DNA of 21,039 nt, taken from NCBI GenBank assembly GCA_003527555.1, contig DPWT01000175.1:1-21039 (forward strand), given 5' to 3'. Shown here in pieces: positions 1-7,220 of the stretch. Origin of the DNA: Verrucomicrobiales bacterium (GTDB lineage Bacteria; Verrucomicrobiota; Verrucomicrobiia; Verrucomicrobiales; Akkermansiaceae). The translations under genes were made by a program, and so were the position numbers. Position 1 is the stretch's first letter. Every line of letters starts with the position of its first letter. Below the pieces are notes generated by a model. It was not told the origin of the DNA and did not search any database. It saw nothing but the letters and a program-made list of their open reading frames with translations.

Positions 1-1
1 G

Positions 2-225
2 GTTAAAAAAGCTGCAAAGAAGGTTGTTAAAAAAGCAGTGAAGAAAAAAGTGGTCAAAAAGAAATCGGCAAAAAAAACACTGATAAAGAAGGTAGTAACT
101 GAGAAGAAGGCCATTGTCAAAAAAGCCGCGGCCAAGAAAAAAGCTGCAAAAAAAAGTCTTCCGGTGAAAAAAGCTATCGTCAAGAAGAAGGTAGTCGCTA
201 AAAAGAAGGTGAAGCTCATAGGCTT
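2..225 (+). repeat. Low-complexity Lys/Ala/Val-coding repeat
   Basis: This A-rich stretch is built of degenerate units reading as Lys-Lys followed by Ala or Val (for example VKKAAKK, VVKKAV, AAKKKAAKK). It is in frame with the DksA-like domain downstream and has no stop codons, so it is part of that protein. The imperfect units suggest expansion by replication slippage, and copy number may vary between strains. Confidence 0.75.
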
Positions 226-631
226 TGCTAGGAAGCAGCACCAGCGTTTACTTGACCTCAGGGATGGGATACTTGACGCGATGAATGGCATCACACACGA
301 TACTCTCAAAAATACTGATGGTGTTGAGACTGGGGGTGGTCAGCACACTGGAGATGCAGGTAGCGATGCCTATGACCGTGACTTCGCATTGAATCTTTTG
401 GCCAAGGAGCAGGATGCTCTCAGTGAGATCGAGCAAGCAATTCAGCGGGCGGAGACTGGGCTCTATGGTGTGTGCGAAATGTCTGGCGACAAGATTCCCA
501 AAGTGCGTTTGGAGGCGATTCCATTTGCCCGTTATACGGTCCAATGTCAGGCTAAGTGGGAGATGGAGAATGGAAATCTTCGCAGAGCTGGAAATTCTGA
601 ATTCGGCTTTTCCAACGGCAGTAGGCGTTAA
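2..631 (+). CDS. DksA/TraR-family RNA polymerase-binding protein with Lys-rich N-terminal tail (5' partial)
   Basis: The reading frame is open to the left edge, so the true start lies outside. The first in-frame alternative start is the GTG at 38, and residue numbers here count from it. Residues 1-60 are a Lys/Ala/Val-rich low-complexity tail resembling histone H1-like or AlgP-like basic tails. Residues 62-175 match the DksA/TraR fold: a coiled coil, an acidic tip (DAYDRD at 110-115, like the D-x2-D tip that DksA pushes into the RNA polymerase secondary channel), then the C-terminal globular part with RLEA and P-x-A. Aligned with E. coli DksA, the four zinc cysteines become C146, S149, T167 and C170, so two ligands are missing and zinc binding is doubtful. 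The family modulates transcription initiation, often with ppGpp. The membership call is firm. The role of the tail is unknown; nucleic-acid binding is an inference. Confidence 0.88.
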   Translation, partial: VKKAAKKVVKKAVKKKVVKKKSAKKTLIKKVVTEKKAIVKKAAAKKKAAKKSLPVKKAIVKKKVVAKKKVKLIGFARKQHQRLLDLRDGILDAMNGITHDTLKNTDGVETGGGQHTGDAGSDAYDRDFALNLLAKEQDALSEIEQAIQRAETGLYGVCEMSGDKIPKVRLEAIPFARYTVQCQAKWEMENGNLRRAGNSEFGFSNGSRR

Positions 632-754
632 AATCGACTAAAATCGCACTCCCATAGATTCTCTGCTTGACCAATGCACGGAAATGCGTAGTTTTCGCCC
701 CCCTGCAAGGACACACACTTTAACCGAGTCAACCTACAACTATCTCCAACAATC

Positions 755-928
755 ATGGCACGCGACATCATCATTCTCGAATGCACCGAAGCAAAGGCAG
801 AAGGAAAACCTACTTCTCGCTACACTTCCACACGTAACAAGAAAAGTCTCAACACCCCAGGGCGTTTGGAAAAGGTAAAGTATAATCCATTTTTGCGTCG
901 CCGCACGCTACACAGAGAGCTCCGCTAA
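755..928 (+). CDS. rpmG: 50S ribosomal protein bL33, cysteine-poor type
   Basis: This 57-residue protein starts at ATG 755 and stops at TAA 926-928. It matches bL33 over its whole length: [13 protein letters not shown] at the start, a YTSTRNKK segment, [21 protein letters not shown], then a short basic end. bL33 sits near the E site of the large ribosomal subunit. The zinc-ribbon form has two CxxC pairs. Here only C10 remains and the second pair is replaced by NPFL, so this is the C-minus, zinc-independent form (the E. coli protein is also C-minus). It lies 27 bases before rpsR and is probably co-transcribed with it. The upstream gap (632-754) holds a weak TTGACC / TAGTTT promoter-like pair at about 667-694. 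A longer frame at 684-878 overlapping it is a shadow. Confidence 0.94.
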   Translation: MARDIIILECTEAKAEGKPTSRYTSTRNKKSLNTPGRLEKVKYNPFLRRRTLHRELR

Positions 929-955
929 TCCCACAACATCTTTTTATTTTTTATC

Positions 956-1207
956 ATGTCCGCAATATCTACTCCTAAGAACAAAGAACGCCGCATCGCA
1001 TACTGGAAGGCTAACCGCCCGATGCCCCATCGTCGTCACGACATACCAGAAGCTGAGGTTGATTACAAAAATGTAGAGCTCCTAAAAAAATTCACCACTG
1101 AGACAGGCAAGATTCTTCCTCGTCGTGTGACTGGTGTCTCTGCTAAGCTTCACCGTAAAATAACACGCGAGATTAAGCGTGCACGTGCTTGTAATCTTCT
1201 TGGTTAA
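956..1207 (+). CDS. rpsR: 30S ribosomal protein bS18
   Basis: This 83-residue protein has the bS18 core: [12 protein letters not shown], the highly conserved [18 protein letters not shown], and [10 protein letters not shown] at the end. bS18 binds with bS6 at the platform of the small subunit. The N-terminal part carries basic residues (MPHRRHD) but no CxxC pair, so it is the C-minus form. Its usual partners rpsF, ssb and rplI are not next to it; instead it follows rpmG closely and is followed by a strong terminator. The rpmG-rpsR pairing is common in several phyla. The start is ATG 956, with only a weak purine stretch upstream. Confidence 0.97.
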   Translation: MSAISTPKNKERRIAYWKANRPMPHRRHDIPEAEVDYKNVELLKKFTTETGKILPRRVTGVSAKLHRKITREIKRARACNLLG

Positions 1208-1236
1208 TAATTCCAGTTTACAGGTCATCACTTTCT

Positions 1237-1271
1237 AAGCCTGTCCGCTGATTCCGGGCAGGTTTTTTTTT
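1237..1271 (+). terminator. Rho-independent terminator after rpsR, just before folE2
   Basis: CCTGTCCG (1240-1247) pairs with CCGGGCAGG (1254-1262) using one G-T wobble, giving 8 bp and a 7-base loop, followed directly by nine T (1263-1271). The T tract ends seven bases before the folE2 ATG. An upstream segment ACAGG (1220-1224) is complementary to CCTGT (1240-1244), so a competing 5-6 bp hairpin could form. Confidence 0.85.
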
Positions 1272-1278
1272 ACCTATC

Positions 1279-2070
1279 ATGAAGGAACTCAAGGATACCC
1301 AAAACGAGTCAGACGACCGTAATATTGCGATCGATCGAGTTGGCGTGAAATCCCTGAGATTTCCATTAGAGGTCAGAAATAAAGATGGGAGTACGCAGCG
1401 AACTGTGGCCACGACCGCGCTTGCCGTGGATCTGCCGCATCACTTTAAAGGTACGCATATGAGTCGCTTTGTTGAGGTGCTTAATTCCCATGGCAACTGT
1501 CTAGATGTGCGTGAGATGAGAGCCATTCCTGAGGAGTTACTTGGAAGGCTGGATGCACGTAAAGCGCATGTAGAGTTTCGTTTTCCGTTCTTTCGCGTTA
1601 AGCAAGCTCCTGTTACAGAAATGAGCGGTGTAATGGACTATGAGGTGGTGTTTGAAGCAGAGTCTGATGTTGATGGGAACCACGATTTTATCCTGACTGT
1701 CATTGTCAATGTTGCGACGCTCTGCCCATGTTCCAAGGCGATCAGTGAGCGTGGAGCACATAATCAACGTGGTACTGTTACCTATTCAGTAAGGTTTAAT
1801 GAGTCGATATGGATCGAGGATCTGGTGGAACTTGTTGAAGCATCAGCAAGTTGTGAGTTGTATAGTTTGCTCAAGCGGCCGGACGAAAAAGCGGTCACTG
1901 AGCATGCCTATGATAACCCAGTGTTTGTTGAAGACTTGGTGCGTAACATCGCGGCTCGGTCCAATGCTCAAGAAAATATACGGTGGTATAGAGTGGAGGC
2001 AGAAAACCACGAGTCGATTCATAATCACAACGCATACGCGGTAATTGAAAAAACATTATCCTCTGAGTAA
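1279..2070 (+). CDS. folE2: GTP cyclohydrolase FolE2 (type IB)
   Basis: This 263-residue protein matches FolE2 end to end. It has the IDRVGVKSLRFPL opening, VDLPHHFKGTHMSRF (about 51-64), and the signature around ATLCPCSKAISERGAHNQRG (about 147-165), with the active-site/metal cysteine in CPC (149-151) and H161. It converts GTP to 7,8-dihydroneopterin triphosphate, the first step of folate synthesis and a source for queuosine. FolE2 accepts metals other than zinc and in many bacteria replaces the zinc enzyme FolE, often under Zur control. I see no Zur-type box in the 70 bases upstream. The ATG at 1279 is the only start that gives the complete N terminus, and it lies immediately behind a terminator hairpin. 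The leader must therefore include that hairpin or be absent. Confidence 0.96.
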   Translation: MKELKDTQNESDDRNIAIDRVGVKSLRFPLEVRNKDGSTQRTVATTALAVDLPHHFKGTHMSRFVEVLNSHGNCLDVREMRAIPEELLGRLDARKAHVEFRFPFFRVKQAPVTEMSGVMDYEVVFEAESDVDGNHDFILTVIVNVATLCPCSKAISERGAHNQRGTVTYSVRFNESIWIEDLVELVEASASCELYSLLKRPDEKAVTEHAYDNPVFVEDLVRNIAARSNAQENIRWYRVEAENHESIHNHNAYAVIEKTLSSE

Positions 2071-2147
2071 GAGGCGTGTACGTTATTCTTTTTGGGTTTA
2101 TTGAAAATCGTGCGTGCAGAATTTTTTCTCTACGATATTAAAGGTTG

Positions 2148-2567
2148 ATGGCAGAGAGCAATGATCTACGCAGACCTTACCTAACCCTTCCTGGAGTTAC
2201 TGGTATGCCATCTGTGAGTGAGCTTATCGCGAGCATGCCCGATGAGCAAAAGCATCGATTTGAATCTTCAGGAGAGTTTATTCGTCGACTCGCGCATCGG
2301 ATTTCCAAGTGGCGTGAGGGTTTGCCTGCAGATCAAGAACCGGCAATTGTTGCTTTGCTGTCCAATGGTGACTCCGTGGAAGTCCACACTCTGGGTGAAG
2401 ACGGGCACTCTAGCGTAGTTGTCGAGGGTAGGCTTAATGGTATGCCATGCATGTTTATTAGCCACCAGTCGAGTTTCCAGGTGGTGTGTTATACTCGTAA
2501 AATTGAAGAGAAAACCGAGCGCCGCAAAATCGGGTTTTACGTTGGAGGAGAGGAAATCAAGGCGTAG
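2148..2567 (+). CDS. Conserved-looking protein of unknown function
   Basis: This 139-residue protein is one I do not recognise. The first part holds a Pro-rich opening (LTLPGVTGMPSVSEL), then a helical, charged stretch (about residues 22-60, MPDEQKHRF ... RISKWREGLP). The second half alternates hydrophobic and polar residues as in beta strands (IVALLSNGDSVEVHTL, VVVEGRLNGMPCMFI, FQVVCYTRKI) and ends in a basic patch ERRKIGFYVGGEE. There is no signal peptide or membrane segment, so it is probably cytoplasmic. ATG 2148 is preferred; a TTG directly before it (2145) would add one residue. AAAGG at 2140-2144 is a possible ribosome binding site, though close. It lies between folE2 and gspE in the same direction, 120 bases before gspE. 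Codon use resembles its neighbours. Confidence 0.7.
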   Translation: MAESNDLRRPYLTLPGVTGMPSVSELIASMPDEQKHRFESSGEFIRRLAHRISKWREGLPADQEPAIVALLSNGDSVEVHTLGEDGHSSVVVEGRLNGMPCMFISHQSSFQVVCYTRKIEEKTERRKIGFYVGGEEIKA

Positions 2568-2687
2568 CTCCGTGCTGCTGTATGATTTGGAGGGATTTGA
2601 AGCCATTGATTTATAGACAGATGATTGCATTTCTGGCGTTAAATGAGTAATGATATCACATCTTAGTGGTCACCCACCTATTGAAGT

Positions 2688-4391
2688 ATGACAGACCTAC
2701 TTATTTCACCTGCACGCGACAGTGGTTGCAATGATTTAGAGCTTCTAGCCGAGGTTGTGCAAACGGCTGCACAGCAGCAACGATCACCGGTAGATGATAT
2801 CTTAGATTCTGGTAAAGTCGAGGAGGAGCCATATCTTCGCGCGCTATCGGGGAAATCGGGTATGGATTGGGTCGCGAGTATTTCTGAATTTGAAAATATC
2901 GAATCGTTGCGGTCCATTTGTGGTCCTCGTGTGGCGTTGGCTCATCAGGTTTTACCTACTGAAATCATAGATGTTGAAGGAGCGCAGTGCATGGTCCTGT
3001 TGACTTATGATCCACTTAATTTAATCGCCCGACAGGCCGCAACCCAGCAAATAGATATCCCAATTATTTGGCGAATGGCATCGCGCCGTCGCATTCATGA
3101 CGCTTTGCGCATGCTATACGGGGTAGGGGCTGATACTTTCGAGCAAATTCTCGAAGGGCGTGATCTCGATTATGATAATTTAGAAACTGCAGATGAGGCT
3201 AATGTTATCGATGCAGACGAGGATGAAGAGGCAAGTGTTGTCAAATTTGTTAATCAAATTATCCGTGAAGCACTTCAGCAGCGGGCGACCGATATCCATG
3301 TGGAGCCACTGCATGATAATTTGCGTATACGTTATCGAATCGATGGCTTGCTGGTTGACGTTACCGTGCCCGATAATATTAAAGCGCTACAAAGCTCTGT
3401 TATTTCACGCCTGAAAATCATGGCGCACTTGGATATTGCAGAGCGGCGATTACCACAGGACGGGCGAATCAATTTGCAGTTTGAGGGGGATACCATTGAT
3501 GTGCGTGTGGCTACCGTACCCACCGTTGAGGGCGAAAGTGTCAGTCTTCGTCTATTGAACCAGGAAAAATTCACGATCGATCGCCTAGAGCTTGAGCCTT
3601 TCGTCAGGGAGAAAATCGAGCAATTACTGACTCTATCAAATGGAATTTGCCTTATAACTGGACCTACCGGATCTGGTAAATCCACCAGTCTTTATTCATT
3701 TCTCAGTGAGGTCAACTCACCAGACACACGTATTGTTACGATCGAGGACCCAGTGGAGAACAAGCTGCCCGGTGTTATGCAAATTGCGGTGAAGTCGGAA
3801 ATCGGCCTCACATTTGCTAGCGGCTTAAGATCTATCCTTCGTGCTGATCCTAATATCGTAATGATTGGTGAGATACGAGATCTGGAAACAGCCGAGATTG
3901 CCATCCGTGCCTCACTCACAGGCCATTTGGTATTTAGTACGTTGCACACTAACGACGCGATGGGCGGTATCAGTCGTCTGATGGATATGGGTGTCGAGTC
4001 ATTTCTTGTCTCCGCATCTGTGCGCGCTTTTTTGGCCCAGCGGCTGGTTCGCCGTCTTTGCCCAAAGTGTAAAAAACCTCATGAATTGACTGCTCAGCAA
4101 CGTGCGGATTTGGAGATACCGAGTCACATTCATGGGCAATGTTACGATGCTGTCGGCTGTGATCATTGCCGAAACACAGGCTTTAGTGGTCGACTTGCCA
4201 TCTATGAGGTAGTTTTACTCACCGAGGAAATGCAGGATTTGATTGTTAAAGGGGAAGATACTCGTATCCTAATGAAGCAAGCATACCAAGATGGATATGT
4301 GCCAATGCGTGAATACGGGTGGCACAAGTGCCTGAGCGGCCAAACGACCCTAGAGGAAGTGATTTCTGTGACCAGTGCGGAGCTTGGTTGA
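2688..4391 (+). CDS. Type II secretion / type IV pilus assembly ATPase (GspE/PilB family)
   Basis: This 567-residue protein is a cytoplasmic hexameric ATPase that powers pseudopilus or pilus assembly. Residues 1-145 form a divergent T2SSE-N-like domain. The N2 domain follows (TDIHVEPL at 201-208, RYRIDG, RRLPQDGR). Then come Walker A GPTGSGKST (325-333), the Asp box around TIEDPVE (351-357), a Walker B region around IVMIGEIRD (390-398) and a His box STLHTNDA (417-424). A tetracysteine zinc site, CPKC (458-461) and CDHC (491-494), is typical of GspE/PilB and absent from retraction ATPases of the PilT type. The zinc site shows this organism does not avoid zinc in general. gspF follows after 34 bases. 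No pseudopilin, secretin or prepilin peptidase is in the window, so secretion and pilus roles cannot be separated. Confidence 0.95.
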   Translation: MTDLLISPARDSGCNDLELLAEVVQTAAQQQRSPVDDILDSGKVEEEPYLRALSGKSGMDWVASISEFENIESLRSICGPRVALAHQVLPTEIIDVEGAQCMVLLTYDPLNLIARQAATQQIDIPIIWRMASRRRIHDALRMLYGVGADTFEQILEGRDLDYDNLETADEANVIDADEDEEASVVKFVNQIIREALQQRATDIHVEPLHDNLRIRYRIDGLLVDVTVPDNIKALQSSVISRLKIMAHLDIAERRLPQDGRINLQFEGDTIDVRVATVPTVEGESVSLRLLNQEKFTIDRLELEPFVREKIEQLLTLSNGICLITGPTGSGKSTSLYSFLSEVNSPDTRIVTIEDPVENKLPGVMQIAVKSEIGLTFASGLRSILRADPNIVMIGEIRDLETAEIAIRASLTGHLVFSTLHTNDAMGGISRLMDMGVESFLVSASVRAFLAQRLVRRLCPKCKKPHELTAQQRADLEIPSHIHGQCYDAVGCDHCRNTGFSGRLAIYEVVLLTEEMQDLIVKGEDTRILMKQAYQDGYVPMREYGWHKCLSGQTTLEEVISVTSAELG

Positions 4392-4425
4392 AAACACTAA
4401 GGGTAATTTTTAAATTTGATCATCA

Positions 4426-5694
4426 ATGGCAGTATTTACCTATAAAGCATTGGCAAAAGATGGGGCCGTTAATCAAGGTGAGATAACGGCCGTTGATAGG
4501 CCTGAAGCTCTAAAACTACTTGATAAGCGGGGTCTGCAGCCTGTGAAGTTATCAGTGGCGTCTGTTCCAAGTAATGAAAAGAAAGCATCGCTAAATACCG
4601 AAAAATCGTTGCTGGCTAAAGCAAGAACAGAAAATTCTGATCGGCTGATTGGACTTAAGCGTGCCGAAGTAGTTCTTTTTACTGAGGAGCTGAGTGAGAT
4701 GCTGGGTGCTGGTCTGCAGCTTGAGCCAGCGCTAAAATCGATGGAAAACCGCGAAGAGCTAGGCTCACTCAAGGAGGTGTCTAGAAAGGTGCGTCAGTAC
4801 GTGCGTGACGGCGGTAGCTTCTCTTTGGCACTAAAAAGAACAAGTGATAGTTTTGGTCCTCTCTATTGTAGCCTTGCAGCCGCAGGAGAGGCGAGTGGAG
4901 CTCTTGATACAATTCTCAAGCGCCAGGCGCACTATCTAAAGACGCTGCAGGAACTTCAGGGTAAGGTTACACTGGCGCTTATCTACCCAGCTTTTCTGGT
5001 CTGTGCGGGCATCGGTGTAGGTATCATTTTCATCACCCAGCTTATCCCACAGCTTACAGATCTCATTTCTAGTACGCCAGGGGGCAAAATTCCATTGGGT
5101 GCTAAATTACTCATTGGAGCCAGTGATTTTTTTCAAGAGTGGTGGCTCGTTTTATCGCTTCTTCTGATCGGGGGGGCATTGGTTTTTAAAGCGTGGAAAG
5201 ATGCTGAGTCGAACCGACTCACTTGGGACCGAGCCAAGCTTAGATTGCCGCTTGTGGGCAATGTGATTGAGTCGCGGTTTTACGTGCAGTTTCTTGAGAC
5301 CCTTGCGAACTTAGTTGAGAATGGTCTGCCTCTGTTGCGTTCGTTGGAGCTTTCCCGTGATGCAGCTCAGAACTTACACATTCGTGGTCATCTTGACCGA
5401 GTTATTGACATGGTAGGTGATGGGCGCACATTTTCTCGTGCTCTCTTAAATACCGGTATTTTCCCTCCATTACTGATCGATATGGTTTCGGTGGGAGAAA
5501 AAACAGGGAAGCTCGATAACTCTCTGCGCCGTGCAGCAGAACGCTACGATTCTGAACTCAACAAAAACCTTTCACGTGTCATGGAGCTGATCATGCCAAT
5601 TGTTCTAGTCGTCATGGCGGTTCTGATTGGTACAATGGCTTACCTGATGATTACAGCCATTCTTCAGACCATTAATAACTTGGGTGGAAAGTAG
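4426..5694 (+). CDS. Type II secretion / type IV pilus inner-membrane platform protein (GspF/PilC family)
   Basis: This 422-residue protein begins with the family's MAVFTYKALAKDG motif. It carries two T2SSF helical domains: the first at about residues 80-205 (VVLFTEELSEMLGAGLQLEPAL ... LYCSLAAAGEASGAL), the second at about 283-415 (FLETLANLVENGLPLLRSLEL ... LLIDMVSVGEKTGKL). Three membrane segments are visible, near 180-207, 240-258 and 388-415. It forms the platform on which the adjacent ATPase acts. The start ATG 4426 is 34 bases after gspE. Length is typical for the family. No membrane-complex partners follow; the next gene is pdxH. Confidence 0.95.
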   Translation: MAVFTYKALAKDGAVNQGEITAVDRPEALKLLDKRGLQPVKLSVASVPSNEKKASLNTEKSLLAKARTENSDRLIGLKRAEVVLFTEELSEMLGAGLQLEPALKSMENREELGSLKEVSRKVRQYVRDGGSFSLALKRTSDSFGPLYCSLAAAGEASGALDTILKRQAHYLKTLQELQGKVTLALIYPAFLVCAGIGVGIIFITQLIPQLTDLISSTPGGKIPLGAKLLIGASDFFQEWWLVLSLLLIGGALVFKAWKDAESNRLTWDRAKLRLPLVGNVIESRFYVQFLETLANLVENGLPLLRSLELSRDAAQNLHIRGHLDRVIDMVGDGRTFSRALLNTGIFPPLLIDMVSVGEKTGKLDNSLRRAAERYDSELNKNLSRVMELIMPIVLVVMAVLIGTMAYLMITAILQTINNLGGK

Positions 5695-5740
5695 GTTGAA
5701 TTTCTATTTGGCATTTGTAATTCAGAGTTTAAATAAAACT

Positions 5741-6391
5741 ATGCAAAAAGGTCAGGATGAAATTGCTGCTATGCGTGAGGAATATGGTAGTCGGGAGCTA
5801 CGCCGTAAGAATCTGTTTGCGGATCCTATAGAGTTTTTTGACAAGTGGTTCGCTGAGGCACGTGAAATAAAGTTGCACGAGCCTAACGCGATGACGCTGT
5901 CCACCGTGGGTCTTGACGGTTGTCCGGCATCGCGCACAGTGCTGATGAAGTTTTTCAGCCAAGAAGGGTTTGTTTTTTATACGAATTACGGTAGCGCTAA
6001 AGCCAAAGAAATCACTGCAACTCCAAAAGCCTCTCTTTTGTTTCCTTGGCTTCCGTTAGAGCGTCAGGTGCGGATCGAGGGAGATGTGGAAAAAGTTAGT
6101 GCCGCTGAGTCTTTGAAATACTTTGCCTCACGCCCACGTGAAAGTCAGATCGGCGCATGGGTGTCAGATCAATCAAGTGTTATTGATTCACGCGCCCTGC
6201 TGCTCAATAAAATAGCAGAGTTGGAAGCTAAGTTCAAAGGTGGCGACGTGCCACTACCCAGCTTCTGGGGTGGGTATCGTGTCAAGCCCGCCCGCATTGA
6301 ATTCTGGCAAGGAGGGAAGGGCAGGGTGCATGATCGATTCCTTTATAGCGGGCATGATGATGGTTGGAGCATCGAGAGGCTGGCCCCATAG
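5741..6391 (+). CDS. pdxH: Pyridoxine/pyridoxamine 5'-phosphate oxidase
   Basis: This 216-residue FMN enzyme oxidises pyridoxine- or pyridoxamine-5'-phosphate to pyridoxal-5'-phosphate. It aligns along its length with E. coli PdxH: MREEYGSRELRRKNL near the start, NAMTLSTV, SRTVLMKFF, FYTNYGSAKAKEI (FMN phosphate contacts), SLLFPWLPLERQVRIEG, SRPRESQIGAWVSDQSS, then PLPSFWGGYRV, IEFWQGGKGRVHDRF and the end IERLAP. The frame is open back to 5684, but ATG 5741 gives the normal N terminus and avoids overlap with gspF. It lies 46 bases after gspF and converges on the esterase gene. A functional link with secretion is not implied. Confidence 0.96.
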   Translation: MQKGQDEIAAMREEYGSRELRRKNLFADPIEFFDKWFAEAREIKLHEPNAMTLSTVGLDGCPASRTVLMKFFSQEGFVFYTNYGSAKAKEITATPKASLLFPWLPLERQVRIEGDVEKVSAAESLKYFASRPRESQIGAWVSDQSSVIDSRALLLNKIAELEAKFKGGDVPLPSFWGGYRVKPARIEFWQGGKGRVHDRFLYSGHDDGWSIERLAP

Positions 6392-6407
6392 AGATGGTCA
6401 GGTAGGG

Positions 6408-7202
6408 TTAGCGTTTTTTATCAGCCTTCAGCCTGAGTGTTAACATTTCTATGGCGTATTGTTTGCCCAGAAGGTGTATGCTTTGTTGATTGAAATGCCA
6501 GCGATCAATAGTTTTAAGATCTTTTGAACTGACAAATGCTGTGTGGGATACTTTTTTTGGGAGCTTTGCTATTTGCGCATTGATCTTGGGCACCTTGTTG
6601 ACCTGTCCTGCGATAAATGGAAGATCAGGTGCGTCTAGATCTTTTCGCAGACTTGTGATGAGATCTTTAAGTTTCTCCAAATAGCCGTCTGGGTTACCGC
6701 TGTTGCTTTCTCCCTGATGCCATAAGATTCCTTTGAGCGTGCCTGATTTCTGTGCTTCTTGTGTTCTACGCACTGCTTCTTTGTAGAATCGAGTGTCTTT
6801 TTTCCACTGCTCGATTTTGGTGCCGCCCTTTGCGTTCACCACCAGCCCGAGTGAGATGTCCTTGTGTTTTTTGAGCATTTCCAGGGAAAAACTGTAGCCG
6901 GGGTTGAGCTTTTGCATACCGGCACCTTTTCTAATGGTAGAATAAATATTCAGAGGGTTCTTGGCGGGTTCCCAACTGTCTTTTCCATTTAATAAAAAAC
7001 ATCTCGGGATTACGGTCGCTTCGTTTTCTGAAAATGGTGCACGCCCAGCCATGTTAGATTGGCCAATAAGTAGATAAACGTGGAGGTTTTCCTTTTTACC
7101 TTGGTAAGTTCGCTGTTTTTCTTTTTGAGCTTGTACTGATATTATAAATATCCAACAAAAACTCAGCATGATTGCTTTGATGTAGTGCGTTTTTTTTCTC
7201 AT
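6408..7202 (-). CDS. Exported SASA-family (sialate O-acetylesterase-like) SGNH esterase
   Basis: This 264-residue protein opens with a basic and hydrophobic signal peptide (about 1-25, ending VQAQ), so it is likely periplasmic or secreted. The SASA/SGNH fold follows. Block I is LIGQSNMAGR with the nucleophile serine at 49. A WHQGESN block lies at 161-167, and the catalytic Asp-His pair is DRWHF (D233, H236). Such enzymes remove acetyl groups from sugars, including sialic acid and xylan-type polysaccharides; the substrate cannot be read from sequence. It is the last of three minus-strand genes, 18 bases after ruvC, and may be co-transcribed with it. Verrucomicrobia commonly carry many such esterases for polysaccharide use. 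Confidence 0.88.
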   Translation of the reverse strand: MRKKTHYIKAIMLSFCWIFIISVQAQKEKQRTYQGKKENLHVYLLIGQSNMAGRAPFSENEATVIPRCFLLNGKDSWEPAKNPLNIYSTIRKGAGMQKLNPGYSFSLEMLKKHKDISLGLVVNAKGGTKIEQWKKDTRFYKEAVRRTQEAQKSGTLKGILWHQGESNSGNPDGYLEKLKDLITSLRKDLDAPDLPFIAGQVNKVPKINAQIAKLPKKVSHTAFVSSKDLKTIDRWHFNQQSIHLLGKQYAIEMLTLRLKADKKR

Positions 7203-7220
7203 ATCGACATTAAGTAGTCG

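Noticed and set aside
2..225. Tandem repeat as a possible CRISPR or separate histone-like gene
   Set aside because: Units are short, degenerate and without spacers, and the frame runs unbroken into the DksA-like domain.
632..754. TAAAATCG direct repeat (629-636 and 639-646) and TTGACC / TAGTTT promoter-like pair upstream of rpmG
   Set aside because: The repeat is only two copies and partly in the stop codon of the preceding gene; the -10 box matches three of six bases, so I did not list it as a promoter.
684..878. 64-codon plus-strand frame over rpmG
   Set aside because: It overlaps bL33 in another frame and has no family features; the 57-codon bL33 frame explains the sequence.
5684..5740. 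Upstream extension of pdxH overlapping gspF
   Set aside because: The 19 extra residues do not resemble PdxH; ATG 5741 gives the normal N terminus.
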